DNA of 64,000 nucleotides from an uncultured Acidobacteriota bacterium (lineage in GTDB: Bacteria; Acidobacteriota; Terriglobia; Terriglobales; Acidobacteriaceae): NCBI GenBank assembly GCA_903851035.1, contig CAINND010000115.1, positions 21,160 through 85,159 on the forward strand, read 5' to 3'. Numbering within the stretch: the stretch's first letter is position 1; each line of letters begins with the position of its first letter. Positions 34,212-44,500 of the stretch are shown piece after piece. The notes under the pieces were generated by a model. That model saw only the letters and a list, made by a program, of their open reading frames with translations, was not told the DNA's origin and ran no database searches. A program made the translations under genes and the position numbers.

Positions 34212-34687
34212 CCGTGCATGCGGCTCTGCTGATGTGCATCCTGGTGGTGCCTATGCTTACTGCTGCGGCGCAGCAGAAGGTGGCGAACGCGCCTGCTGTG
34301 GGAGAGGTGCAGGTGGAGTGCGTGCCGGCCTCGCAGGCGGCAACGCTGATCGGCCAGCAGGGCTGTGTGGCAGGTAGAGTCTTCCGCGTGACCGAGGCGA
34401 AGAGCGGCAACCAGCATCTCGGCTTCTGCCCGCCACGTTCGGGATGCAGCTTCCACGTGGCCGTGCCGAAGGCCGACCGCAAGAAGGTGGGCGACCTTAG
34501 CTACCTGCGCTACAAGCTGGTGGCCGTGGTGGGCGACGTCGTGGAGTTCCGCGGGCGTCCGCGCATTGTGGTGCGCGACAAAGAGCAACTGCATGTTACG
34601 GCCGGGAATCCCCCTGGAGAGCTAGATGCCGGACGCAGCCGCGCCGCGGGCCACAGCACGGGCGACCACCATGGAAGAGCCTGGTAG
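34208..34687 (+). CDS. Small secreted protein with an OB-fold-like core
   Basis: 159 aa. Signal peptide of about 20 residues (MTVHAALLMCILVVPMLTAA region). The core, about residues 28-125, has beta-strands QQGCVAGRVFRVTEA, CSFHVAVPKAD and VVGDVVEFRGRPRIVV, an OB-fold-like pattern, with three cysteines (C38, C53, C73-79 region). The final ~25 residues are Gly/His-rich. It overlaps the CMD gene by 4 bases (GTG start) so the two are translated together. No function is known. Confidence 0.65.
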   Translation: MTVHAALLMCILVVPMLTAAAQQKVANAPAVGEVQVECVPASQAATLIGQQGCVAGRVFRVTEAKSGNQHLGFCPPRSGCSFHVAVPKADRKKVGDLSYLRYKLVAVVGDVVEFRGRPRIVVRDKEQLHVTAGNPPGELDAGRSRAAGHSTGDHHGRAW

Positions 34688-34784
34688 AGATTTCTTTCGC
34701 ACAAATTGACTTTGCAGCAAACGAATGGCGCGCCCGGCGCGCCTTCTTCGTTGGAAGCTCTCTTCTTCTCCCGCCCGGCGGGCC

Positions 34785-35963
34785 TCAGCGCGACTGGCTT
34801 CTGCGCAGCTCTGTTAGCGGATAGAACGTTCCGCGCCACACCACGCCGCCACGCCCAATCGTCAGTAAGGTGGAGATGAGCATGGTGGCAACCATCAGCA
34901 ACGTGGCCACGGGATGCAGCAGCAGGTACGCCGGACTGATTTTTGTGCGGCGCCCCATGCCGATGTAAATTGCCAGCAGACTTACCATGGCCGCCGCGTA
35001 TCCGGCGCGCGCCCACCCGGAGCTGAAGAAGATTCCCAACCACGGCCCCAGGTGCAGCCACAGGATGACCACCGCCGCGCCCATGGCAAAGGGCACGCTG
35101 TACTTCAGCTCGGCAAAAAAGTTCTTGGTCAGGTTGCGCATGACGCCCGTGGCGCCCACGGCCCAGCGCAGGCAAACCAGCCCGGAACCGAATACAGCTA
35201 CAGATCTCATTCCAGCACGCTTCACCTTTTCCGCCAGGCGCATGTCGTCCACCACACTGAGCCGCATGGATTCATATGTGCCAATCTGTTCATAGGCGGC
35301 GCGGCGCACCATGTTGAAGGCTCCCACGCCGAGCACGTCCGGCGATGCCGGGTCGCACACCTTCCAGGGACGATGCCCAGGGAAGATGAACATGGCCTGA
35401 AAGAAGCTAATCATCATGCGCTCACCCACGCTGTGCATCTGTATGGTGGGCAGCAGAACGATGTGCGCCGCCTGATCGGCTTCCGCGTAGGCCACGGCGC
35501 GGCGAAGCGCCTGCGGATGATGCACGATGTCGGCATCGGTAAACAGAAGCTACTCGCCGGTGGCCTGCTGGGTGGCCTTCCACATGGCGTGCGTCTTTCC
35601 CAGCCAGTCCGCGGGCAGCTCGTGGATGTGAATGACCACCAAGCGTTCGCCAACTTCCACTCGCAGGCGGTCGAGGATATCTCCGGTGCGATCCTCGCTG
35701 CGGTCGTTGACCACGATGAGTTCGTAGTTGGGATAGTCAATGGCAAGCAGCGAGCGCACCGAATGCTCGATCATCTCCTGCTCATTGCGCGCCGGCACCA
35801 GGATACTGACCTTCCGGAGCACTGCGCCTTCCGGCACGGCATACTCTTCGCGCGCCAGCTCCGGCATGGAGTTCAATCCGCGCCGCGCCGCCACGACGAA
35901 AAACAGCCAGGTCATCCCGAGGGACGCTCCGGCAACAAGGTTCACCAAGTGCAGCCAGCTCAT
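34785..35963 (-). pseudogene. Family 2 glycosyltransferase broken by one in-frame TAG
   Basis: One 393-codon frame on the minus strand carries a membrane GT2 protein, interrupted by a TAG at 35552-35550. The N-terminal piece (about 137 codons) has an N-terminal anchor, VSILVPARNEQEM and YELIVVNDRSEDRT. The stop falls at residue 138, where the family has ...TGEWLLFTDADIVHH; TAG is one base from the Trp codon TGG. The C-terminal piece resumes in the same frame with LFTDADIVHH (D-x-D metal motif), then a membrane tail with four helices. Without readthrough the D-x-D part is lost, so the gene is likely dead or recently broken, unless this is a sequencing error. It overlaps the MFS gene by 4 bases (ATGA). 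Confidence 0.88.
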
Positions 35964-37198
35964 TCGCGCTCGCCCGGCACCAGTTGCGGAGCGTAGCGCA
36001 CGCCGACGAACAGCGCCACGGCGGAGAGCGCGATGGCCACCGAGGCCGCGACAAATGCCATCTGCAGATTGCTGCGGTCGCTGATGTAACCCATCAGGCT
36101 CGGCGAAAAAGCGTCACCCAGCAGGTGGATGGTGAAGATGTTGACGGCCATGGCCGAGGCGCGGATGGGAGCGGCCACCGAATTGAGGATGGCAGCGTTC
36201 AAAGGAGCTGTGTTCAGCAGCAGGAAGAACTCGCCGAGGAAGATGACGGGAAACATCCAGCGCCCGCCGATGAAGACGGCCAGCAGCACGGCAGGCAAAG
36301 CCAGGCTCATGCCGATCGCGCTGATGAGGCAGTGGCCGCCGCGCCGGCGGGCCTCCATGCGATCACCCAGCCAGCCGCCAAGCATGGTGGCTCCAATGCC
36401 GGCGGCCAGAGTCATGAGGCCGAAGCGCAGGTTGGCCACCTCAAGCGGAACGCCGCGCATACGCGAGAGGAAGGTCGGCATCCACACCTGCATGCCGCCG
36501 ACGGCAAAGGTCATCATGGCCATGCCCAGGGTTCCGGTCCAGAAGGCCGGGTTACGCCACAGGCCGAGCATGGTGGAGCGCTCGAAGGTCGGTGCCAGGT
36601 GATCCTCGGAGCCGCGCTTCGGCTCCGGCAGGGCCAGAAGAATGCAGCCAAGAATGACGCCCGGCACGGCGCCGACGAGGAATGGCGCACGCCATCCCCA
36701 GCGCGCGGCCAATGCTCCGCCCAAAAGGTAGCCCAGGGCGGTGCCGACGGGCGTAGCCAGATAGAAGTAGCTGAGGGCGCGGGCGCGGCGCAGTTCGGGA
36801 AAGTAATCGGCAAGAAACGATGGCGCGATGGTGACAAAGGTTGCCTCGCCCAGGCCGACGAGGGTGTGCCGAATGAGCAGCTCGGTGAAGTTGTGCGTGA
36901 CGGCCGTCAGCAAAGTCGCGGCGCTCCACAGAATGGCTCCGCCGAACATGATCCACTTGCGCGAATAGCGATCAGCCAGCCGCCCCATGAGCGGCGCGGT
37001 GACCATGTAGCAGAAGAAGAAGGCCGTGGTCAGCAATCCGAAGCGCGCGTCGGAGCCGGGAAACTCACGTTGCACCAGCGGCTGAACGGCGAAGAGCACC
37101 GAGCGATCAATGTAATTGACGAAGTTTAGAGCCGTCAGCACGACCAAGGCCGTGATGGCTCCCCTTCTGCTCTCCACCTTTGGATGGCTCAACGGCAC
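35960..37198 (-). CDS. Major facilitator superfamily transporter (Spinster-like)
   Basis: About 412 aa with 12 membrane segments. Landmarks are LNFVNYIDRSVLFAVQPLV, the loop 2-3 motif GRLADRYSRKWIM, VGLGEATFVTIAPSFLADYF and PVGTALGYLLGGALAARWGW, as in Spns/MFS lipid or sugar exporters. The frame is open upstream to 37300, but that would overlap queF; I place the start at a GTG at 37198 (TTG 37192 and GTG 37177 are alternatives). It lies between queF and the broken glycosyltransferase in one operon. The substrate is unknown. Confidence 0.85.
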   Translation of the reverse strand: MPLSHPKVESRRGAITALVVLTALNFVNYIDRSVLFAVQPLVQREFPGSDARFGLLTTAFFFCYMVTAPLMGRLADRYSRKWIMFGGAILWSAATLLTAVTHNFTELLIRHTLVGLGEATFVTIAPSFLADYFPELRRARALSYFYLATPVGTALGYLLGGALAARWGWRAPFLVGAVPGVILGCILLALPEPKRGSEDHLAPTFERSTMLGLWRNPAFWTGTLGMAMMTFAVGGMQVWMPTFLSRMRGVPLEVANLRFGLMTLAAGIGATMLGGWLGDRMEARRRGGHCLISAIGMSLALPAVLLAVFIGGRWMFPVIFLGEFFLLLNTAPLNAAILNSVAAPIRASAMAVNIFTIHLLGDAFSPSLMGYISDRSNLQMAFVAASVAIALSAVALFVGVRYAPQLVPGERE

Positions 37199-37232
37199 CG
37201 CCTGTTTTGGATTGCACCCCGCCCCGCAGGAT

Positions 37233-37655
37233 TTACTTGCGGCGCGGCCAGTGCGCCACAACCGTCGTACCCAATCCGCCACGCGGACGGAATTCGCCAC
37301 GCACCTCGCACCAGACGGGACGCGTGGCCTTCACTACGTCCTCAAGAATGCGGTTGACGACGTTCTCCTGAAAGATGCCCAGGTTGCGGTACTCGTTGAT
37401 GTATTCCTTGAGCGACTTCAGCTCGAAGCAGTCGTTCTTCGGCTCGTAGCGAATCCAGATGGTGCCGAAGTCCGGCAGCCCGGTTTTGGGGCAGACGCTG
37501 GTGAACTCCGGGATGTCGATCTCCACCTCGTAGCCGGGAAACTGGTTGGGCCAGCACTCGATGGCGGGAAACTTGTGATCCAGGCCGCTGGCGGCGTGGT
37601 CAGTGGTGTAGCCCAGCCGGGTGGCACTCTTCTTCGTGTTCTTTTTGGTAGCCAT
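37233..37655 (-). CDS. queF: NADPH-dependent 7-cyano-7-deazaguanine reductase QueF
   Basis: Queuosine synthesis enzyme of the short (unimodular) class, 140 aa. It reduces preQ0 to preQ1. The catalytic Cys55 sits in FTSVCPKTGLPDFG with Asp62 nearby, and the QueF motif EYINEYRNLGIFQENV is present, along with the substrate Glu/His pocket (PVWCEVRGEF). The gene is alone at the head of an operon with an MFS transporter; no other queuosine genes are seen and no preQ1 riboswitch is evident before it. Confidence 0.95.
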   Translation of the reverse strand: MATKKNTKKSATRLGYTTDHAASGLDHKFPAIECWPNQFPGYEVEIDIPEFTSVCPKTGLPDFGTIWIRYEPKNDCFELKSLKEYINEYRNLGIFQENVVNRILEDVVKATRPVWCEVRGEFRPRGGLGTTVVAHWPRRK

Positions 37656-37848
37656 GCGTTTATTTTAGCCGACTCTTTGGTTTTTGCAGGATTCTTCGCG
37701 TGGCTGGTTTCCCTGACGCACAAAGATTGCAACCAGCAAGCCAACGGGGTTATCTGCTATATTGGCGCTGGTTGGCCACCGCCTGTGGCGGAGTCAAACC
37801 GTTACGCAAATACACGGAACTCCAGGGCAAGAAGCGAGTACCCGCATT

Positions 37849-39372
37849 ATGGGATTTGACTTCACGAGCAAGGAGCGGCGGGCGCTGGGACTGCGCCTGA
37901 TGCGCCGCATCGATCAGTACTTCACTTCCCTGGACCAGCGCTCCGTGCAGCCGCCGGCCGCCGAACGCACGGCCGAGCACCAGCCCCAGCCCATCCCAGA
38001 ACTTGGCTCCGACGCGGCCGTAGTCCTCGACGACCTGTGCCGTCAGTTGATCGACAAGGGATTCCATATCCCCTCGGCCAATTACTTCGGGCTGATGAAT
38101 CCCACTCCCACATATATGGCCGTGCTGGCAGAAGCCCTGGTGGCGGCCTTGAATCCGCAGCTTGCCTCGCTGGCGCGCTCACAGTTCGCCAGTGCCCTGG
38201 AGGCCGAGACGCTGGGCTGGATCGCCTCGCGCTTTGGCTGGCACAAGAATACCGGCGCCGCGCCCGCGCAGGGCCGCCACGCCACACCCTGCGAAGGCAC
38301 ATTCACCAGCGGTGGCAATGAGGCGAACTTCACCGCTCTGGCGCTGGCCCTGGCGCATCACTTCCCCCATGCCATTGATGACGGCGTGGCATCGATTGGC
38401 GCGCGGCCCGTGTTGTATGCCAGCACGGAGTCGCATCACTCACTGGTGAAGAGCGCGGGGCTGCTCGGCCTGGGACGCAAGGCTCTGCGCCGCATTCCGG
38501 TGAACCGCAAATTACAGTTGGACACGGCGCGCCTCATTCTGCAGATTGAGGCCGACTACGATTCGGGCTTCCGGCCCTTCTGCATTGTGGCCACCGCAGG
38601 CACCACCAGTTCCGGATCCATCGATGACCTGTCGGCGCTGGCCGCCATCGCCGAGCGTTACGGCTTGTGGCTGCATGTGGACGGCGCTTATGGCGCGGCA
38701 CTGGCCTTCAGCGACCGCCATCGCACCCTGCTGCACGGCATCGACCGCGCTGACTCCATCACGATCGATCCGCACAAATGGCTGAGCATGCCCTTTGCCG
38801 CCGGAGTGGTGCTGACGCGCCATGCCGAACTGCTGGAGAAGGTCTTCAGCGTCGCCTCGCCCTATATGCCGAGGGCAGCCGAAGGCTCACTGGTAGATAA
38901 CTACAAGATCAGCGCGCAATGGTCGCGCCGCATGAATTCGCTGAAGCTTTGGTTGACGCTGCGCGTGCATGGCCGCCGTGCCTACGCGGAGATGATGGAG
39001 CGCCAGATGCAAATGGCCGCTACCATGCGCCATTGGATCGAGCAGAGCCAGCACTTTTCCATGGCCGCGCCGCAGACGTTGCCCATCCTCAACTTCCGGC
39101 TGAAGGGCTTGGAAGGGATGAGCGTGGCCGATTGCGACGCCCTGCATCAGGTGTTCCTCGACGAGTTCAATCGCGACGGCCACTACTGGATCAGCCGCAC
39201 CCACGCCGGTGGTGAGAGCGTGCTGCGCATGATGATCATCAGCTACCTGAGCACCGAGGAGCATCTTGCCGGATTGCAGCAGGCGCTGACGAAGGCAGCC
39301 GAACATATGCAGATGCTGGCCGCTGAACGTATGAGTTCCGCTGCTGTTGATCGCAGCAGCACACTGCGCTGA
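37849..39372 (+). CDS. PLP-dependent group II amino-acid decarboxylase
   Basis: 507 aa. The fold-type I decarboxylase is recognised from FTSGGNEANFTALALAL, ESHHSLVKSAGLLG, GTTSSGSIDDLSALA, LHVDGAYGAA and the PLP lysine in TIDPHKWLSMP (Lys near 310). Homologs include aromatic amino-acid, aspartate and diaminobutyrate decarboxylases; the substrate cannot be fixed here. ATG 37849 gives the conserved N-terminus. A longer reading frame upstream is not supported. It is transcribed away from queF and towards pepD. Confidence 0.88.
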   Translation: MGFDFTSKERRALGLRLMRRIDQYFTSLDQRSVQPPAAERTAEHQPQPIPELGSDAAVVLDDLCRQLIDKGFHIPSANYFGLMNPTPTYMAVLAEALVAALNPQLASLARSQFASALEAETLGWIASRFGWHKNTGAAPAQGRHATPCEGTFTSGGNEANFTALALALAHHFPHAIDDGVASIGARPVLYASTESHHSLVKSAGLLGLGRKALRRIPVNRKLQLDTARLILQIEADYDSGFRPFCIVATAGTTSSGSIDDLSALAAIAERYGLWLHVDGAYGAALAFSDRHRTLLHGIDRADSITIDPHKWLSMPFAAGVVLTRHAELLEKVFSVASPYMPRAAEGSLVDNYKISAQWSRRMNSLKLWLTLRVHGRRAYAEMMERQMQMAATMRHWIEQSQHFSMAAPQTLPILNFRLKGLEGMSVADCDALHQVFLDEFNRDGHYWISRTHAGGESVLRMMIISYLSTEEHLAGLQQALTKAAEHMQMLAAERMSSAAVDRSSTLR

Positions 39373-39410
39373 ACAAAAACACCCAACGCATCCACACTGG
39401 CAAAGAAAAA

Positions 39411-39433
39411 CGGCGTCCAATCGATGGACGCCG
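39411..39433. terminator. Bidirectional terminator between the PLP decarboxylase and pepD
   Basis: Stem cggcgtcca / tggacgccg with a 5-base loop. On the minus strand it is followed by tttttcttt, so it is the terminator of pepD; on the plus strand the T-tract is weaker (ttacctttt). Confidence 0.85.
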
Positions 39434-39472
39434 CTTACCTTTTGCATTCGATACGATGCAGCGCAAGCAGCC

Positions 39473-40921
39473 TTACAGCGCCTCCAGCACCGCCGTCAGG
39501 TACTTCCAGAACTCAGCCACCGAGGAGATCTGCACGCGCTCGCCGGGGCTGTGCGGGTACTCGATCTGCGGTCCAAAGCTGATCATCTGCATCTGCGGAT
39601 AGTGCACGCCGAGGACGCCTGTCTCCAGGCCGGCATGCATGGCAATCAGCTTGGGCGTGGAGCCGTACATCTTTTCGTACACCTCTTTCGACTTGCGCAC
39701 GATGTCGCTCTCCGGCTCGGGCTTCCATCCGGGATAGCTGGCCGCGTGCTCGGTCTCAAATCCTGCCAGGCGGCAACTGGTGGCCACCAGGCGCTTGGCC
39801 AGGTTCTTGCTGCCTTCAATGGCCGAACGCTGGCTGGTGACGATCTCCACCACGCCATCCTTCAGGCTGACGGTGGCGACGTTGGTGGAATCCTGCACCA
39901 GGCCCGGTACGTCGGGGCTCATGGCCAGCACGCCATGATGCAGGCTGGCGATCAGGTCCACGGTGGCGGCGGCATCGGCGTGGGCAAAGACCTGCTTGGG
40001 AATCTCGGCCTTTTCGACCGCAATCTCCAGACCGGCGTCAAAGGCGCCGAGGTCCACTTTCACGTCTTCGGCGTAAGCGGCCACGACCTCGCGCAGCTTT
40101 GTTTCATGCGCCGCGTCGGTCACGATGATGGCCGAGGCCTCACGCGGAATTGCGTTGTGCGCGCTGCCACCCTTGAGGTCGGCCAACTGCACGGCAACAG
40201 CTTCATTGATGAGCTGCAAGACGCCGCCCAGGATGCGTACGGCATTTCCGCGGCCCAGGTGAATGTCCACGCCGGAGTGCCCGCCCTTAAGGCCGCTGAC
40301 CTTGATGCGGTAAGCGGCGTTGCCCTTGGCGGGAACAAAGCTCACCTTGCGGCGAGCGCGGGTGTTCAACCCTCCGGCGCAGCCGATGCAGAGAGTGCCC
40401 TTCTCTTCGTTATCCAGGTTGAGCAGGTAGTGCGCCTTCAATACACCGGGCTGGAAGGCCGATGCGCCGCCGAGCGTGGTCTCTTCTTCGACGGTGAAGA
40501 TGAATTCCATGGGCCCGTGCTTGATGGTCTTGCTTTCCATCACGGCCATGGCGGAGGCCACTCCGATGCCGTTGTCGCTGCCCAGCGTGGTGCCATCGGC
40601 GTAGAGCCAGTCTTCCTTGCGCACCATGCGAATGCCATCGGTGTCGAAGTTAAAGTTGGTGCCCTCGTTCTTCTCGCACACCATGTCCAGGTGGCCTTGC
40701 AGGGCGGTCACGGGAGCCTTTTCGCGTCCCGGGCTGGCCGGCTTGCGCACAACCAGATTGCCGGCCGGATCGACAAAGCTTTCCAGACCTAAAGTGGCGG
40801 CCAGCTTCTGCACATGCTCGCGCGCTGCGGCTTCCTTGGTGGAAGCGCGCGGAATCGCCGCCAGCGCCTCAAAATGCTTCCAAACCTCGCGGGGTTCCAC
40901 TCCCGCCAATGCGTTCGACAT
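39473..40921 (-). CDS. pepD: Aminoacyl-histidine dipeptidase (PepD, M20 family)
   Basis: 482 aa metal-dependent dipeptidase of the carnosinase type that cleaves Xaa-His and other dipeptides in the cytoplasm. The M20 metal motifs are visible: QGHLDMVCEK (H-x-D, near 76-78), GSDNGIG (Asp near 117), FTVEEETTLGG (Glu near 147-148) and, later, LIAMHAGLETGVL (His near 425). ATG 40921 follows a clear start of the family sequence. It stands alone, and the 297-base gap to the cold-shock gene holds both promoters. Confidence 0.93.
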   Translation of the reverse strand: MSNALAGVEPREVWKHFEALAAIPRASTKEAAAREHVQKLAATLGLESFVDPAGNLVVRKPASPGREKAPVTALQGHLDMVCEKNEGTNFNFDTDGIRMVRKEDWLYADGTTLGSDNGIGVASAMAVMESKTIKHGPMEFIFTVEEETTLGGASAFQPGVLKAHYLLNLDNEEKGTLCIGCAGGLNTRARRKVSFVPAKGNAAYRIKVSGLKGGHSGVDIHLGRGNAVRILGGVLQLINEAVAVQLADLKGGSAHNAIPREASAIIVTDAAHETKLREVVAAYAEDVKVDLGAFDAGLEIAVEKAEIPKQVFAHADAAATVDLIASLHHGVLAMSPDVPGLVQDSTNVATVSLKDGVVEIVTSQRSAIEGSKNLAKRLVATSCRLAGFETEHAASYPGWKPEPESDIVRKSKEVYEKMYGSTPKLIAMHAGLETGVLGVHYPQMQMISFGPQIEYPHSPGERVQISSVAEFWKYLTAVLEAL

Positions 40922-41073
40922 AACACTCTCCGTTTGCTGCGAAGTGCCACTATCCTACAACTTTGGCCGCGTTGCGCGCAGCCCGGCAATCAGGCTGTAT
41001 CATTGAAATACAGGCAGCGGCAAACAAAATTGGCGCGAACCAAGATAATTTCCCTTTTTTTCAGGAACCGGGC

Positions 41074-41079
41074 TATACT
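41074..41079 (+). promoter_or_regulatory. -10 box of the cold-shock gene
   Basis: TATACT at 41074-41079 with no good -35; it leaves a leader of about 135 bases before the GTG start, the length typical of cold-inducible csp messages. Confidence 0.45.
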
Positions 41080-41218
41080 TATGACATCAAAGTCTAGCTT
41101 TGGTTGAACGTAGCGATTTTGAGCTGGTAACGCCGAACCACATTCGCGCTCCACTCGTAGTTGCCTCCGATCTACTCAGCAGAAATTGAAAAAACAAAAC
41201 ACAAAAGAGGAAACACAA

Positions 41219-41419
41219 GTGGAACAGGGAACTGTGAAGTGGTTTAACGACGCAAAGGGTTTCGGATTCATCAGCCGCCAGAACGGAGAGGACGTTTTCG
41301 TCCACTTCTCCGCGATTCAGACCAACGGCTTCCGTAGCCTTCAGGAAGGCCAGGCTGTTTCGTTCAACGTGGTCAAGGGGCCCAAGGGCTTCCAGGCCGA
41401 GAACGTTCAGGCCATCTAA
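41219..41419 (+). CDS. Cold-shock protein (CspA family)
   Basis: 66 aa nucleic-acid chaperone. The sequence begins [18 protein letters not shown], carrying RNP1 (KGFGFI) and RNP2 (VFVHF), and ends at VQAI. The start is GTG 41219: GAGG stands 9 bases upstream and the family consensus begins there. A more distal ATG in the same frame (41186) would add an odd Lys/Glu-rich tail. The long leader upstream may be regulatory, as in other csp genes. Confidence 0.93.
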   Translation: MEQGTVKWFNDAKGFGFISRQNGEDVFVHFSAIQTNGFRSLQEGQAVSFNVVKGPKGFQAENVQAI

Positions 41420-41434
41420 GCCATCCGGCTTTGC

Positions 41435-41464
41435 AAAGGCCCGGGACTTCGGTCTCGGGCCTTT
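41435..41464 (+). terminator. Terminator of the cold-shock gene
   Basis: Hairpin aaaggcccgggac-ttcg-gtctcgggccttt, with a UUCG-type loop, directly after the stop. Confidence 0.8.
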
Positions 41465-41520
41465 CACTTGCTATTCGCCCCTGGTCTTCTTCCCCGCCGC
41501 TGAATTTGCTACCCTGACAT

Positions 41521-44500
41521 ATGGCTTCCCCTTTCAATCCAGGCGGGCAATCCGTCGCAGCCACACGGCCGCGCGAGATTCCCTACAACTACACTTCGGC
41601 CTCCGATGCGCAGGCCGTCAGCTTCCTGCTGGGCGACGCCACGGTGCGTACGCTCGACGAGTTGCGCAGCGCGCGCGTCACCGGACGCAGCGCCCGCATC
41701 CTGATGCGCCTCTTCGGCGAGGTGCTGATCCATCGCCGCAATCCTTACCTTTACGAGGAGCTGGTAACCAGCGCGCAGCGCCGACGCCGCTTCTTCGGCA
41801 ACTCCGCCAAAGACCTGGAAATCATCGCCGGCAAAGCCGAAGGCGATCCCCGGGTGCTGGACATTCTTGCGCAGTGCCGCAAGCTCTTTGCCGACTTCCG
41901 CACGGAAATTGAGCAGACACCCGGCGAACGCAATCGCGTACGCCGCGAGCTGGCGCCAATCGTGGGCACGAACAACGTACTCTTCGATCCCTTCACACTT
42001 GTCTCCCACGCCACAGACGCCACCGACTGGCGCTTGTTTGTACCGCTGGCCGTGGTCACACCGGATGACGAAGCACAGGTAGCGCCGCTGCTGGTCTCCA
42101 TCGCCAAGCTGGGTCTGAAGGTGGTTCCGCGCGGCGCCGGCACGGGTCTCACCGGCGGAGCTGTTCCCTTGCGCGCGGGCTGCGTGGTGCTCAACACGGA
42201 GCGCCTTAACCGCATCCGCGCCATTCGCGATGAGGAGTTCCTGCTGGACAACGGCCAGACGGTCACCGCCCCGGTCATGGAGGCCGAGGCCGGCGTGATC
42301 ACTGAAAAGGCCATGGAGCACGCCGCCGAGCATGGGCTGGTCTTTGCCACCGATCCCACCAGCGCGTGGGCCTGCACCCTGGGTGGCAACATTGCGGAAA
42401 ACGCGGGCGGCAAGATGGCCGTGCGCTGGGGCACCTGCATCGACAACCTAGTGGAATGGCGCATGAGCATGCCCGGCGGAAAGCGCTGGCGTGTGCGCCG
42501 CGCCAACCATCAGTTGCGCAAGATTCTGCCCAATGACACGGTGATCTTCGACGTGCTGGACGAGAGTGGCGACCTGCTGCGGCGCATTGAACTGAAGGGC
42601 ACGGAGATTCGCAAGAACGGACTCTGGAAGGACATCACCAACAAGGCCCTGGGTGGCGTACCCGGATTGCAAAAGGAAGGCACCGACGGCGTCATCACCT
42701 CCGGCGTCTTTGTGCTCTATCCGGAGTATCCGGCCATGCGCACGCTTTGCCTTGAGTTCTTCGGGCCGGACTTTGACGAGGCCAGCCGAGTCATCCTGGA
42801 ACTGGCGCGGGCATTTCCCTTCCCCGCTGATGGCGAAGAAGCTCTGCTGGCGCTCGAACACTTTGACGATGAATACATCCGCGCCATTGATTACAAGGTG
42901 AAGGCCCCCAGAGCCGAGACTCCCAAGGCCGCGTTGCTGATTGATATTGCGGGCAGCACTCCCGAACAGGTGCAGCGCGGCGTGGAGCGCGTGCGCGCGC
43001 TGCTGGAGCGCCATCCCAACACCGAGCTTTTCGTGGCCGCTGACGCCGCGCAGGCAAAACTCTTTTGGCAGGACCGCAAGAAGCTGGGCGCCATCGCCCG
43101 CCGCACCAACGCCTTCAAGATGAACGAGGACATCGTGCTGCCGCTGGAGGCGCTGGCCGAGTTCGCGCGCTTTATCGACAACATGAACGTGGAGGAGGAG
43201 CGCTACGCGCAACTGCGCTTTGCCGAGCGCGCCGAGTCGCTCTTCTCCGACGCGCCATGGAAGGACGATACCAACGCGTTGGCCGCCAAAACTCCCGCGG
43301 CGCTGGCTCTCTGCGCTGGCTTCCGCGCGCAACTGCCTGCGCTTGGCGCCGCTGCGCTGCGCGGCCTGAGCGCGCTGCACGAATTCCGCGACGGCCTGCT
43401 GCGCCTGCTGCATGGCTACCCGGCGGCGGTTGCGCTGCTGGAAAAAGCATTCAAGGAAGTCCGTGACCGCCGCATCGTGCTGGCCACGCACATGCACGCC
43501 GGCGACGGCAACGTACACGTCAACGTGCCCGTGCTTTCGAACGATCGCCCCATGCTGGAACGCACCGACCACGTCATCGACCAGGTGATGGCCAAGGTCA
43601 TCTCGCTCAATGGTGTCGTCAGCGGCGAGCACGGCATCGGCTTGACCAAGCTCAAGTATCTTGAGCCCGAGCGCGTGGCCGAACTGGCCGCTTATCGCAT
43701 TCAGGTGGATCCCGATGGCCTGATGAATCCCGGCAAACTGGACGACTACGTAGCCCTGGGCCACATCTTCACGCCGTCGTTCAACCTGCTGGAACTGGAA
43801 GCGCAGATTTTGCAGCATGGGCGGCTGGAAGAACTATCGCGCAAGATTGCGCACTGCGTTCGCTGTGGCAAGTGCAAGGTGGATTGCTGCGTCTATCATC
43901 CAGCGCGCGGAATGTTCTACCATCCGCGCAATAAGAACCTGGCGATCGGCTCGCTGATCGAGGCGCTGCTCTACGACGCGCAGCGTGAGCGCAGCACGCA
44001 CTTTGAGCTGTTGCAATGGCTGGAGGAGGTTGCCGACCACTGCACCATCTGCCACAAGTGCCTTAAACCCTGCCCGGTGGATATCGACACAGGCGAGGTC
44101 AGCATCCTTGAGCGCCAGATTCTGAACGAGTGGGGTTACAAGCACACTCCGCTGGCCACGCGGCTGACCCTGCGTTACCTGAATAGCCAATCGCCGGCCT
44201 TTAATTCGGTCTTCCGCGCCGGAGTAGTGCAGATTGGCGGCGCAGCGCAGCGCGTACTCAGCAAAGTGGTTGCGCCGTTGCAGCCTGCCGAAGGCAGTAG
44301 CGCGTTTTATCCGCTGCGCTTGTTGCGTTCCAGCATTGCGCCCGTGCCTTCCGATACCCTGCGCGATCTGCTGCCTGTGTGCGAAGAGGGCGAGGCCTTG
44401 GTGTTTGAGCCGGAGAACCACGCCGACTCTGCCGATGACCGCCGCACCGTCTTCTACTTCCCCGGCTGTGGCTCGGAGCGTTTGCACTCGGATATTTCCA

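Noticed and set aside
42448..43818. Minus-strand 456-codon frame inside the giant dehydrogenase
   Set aside because: Antisense to a conserved FAD/Fe-S protein; no motif.
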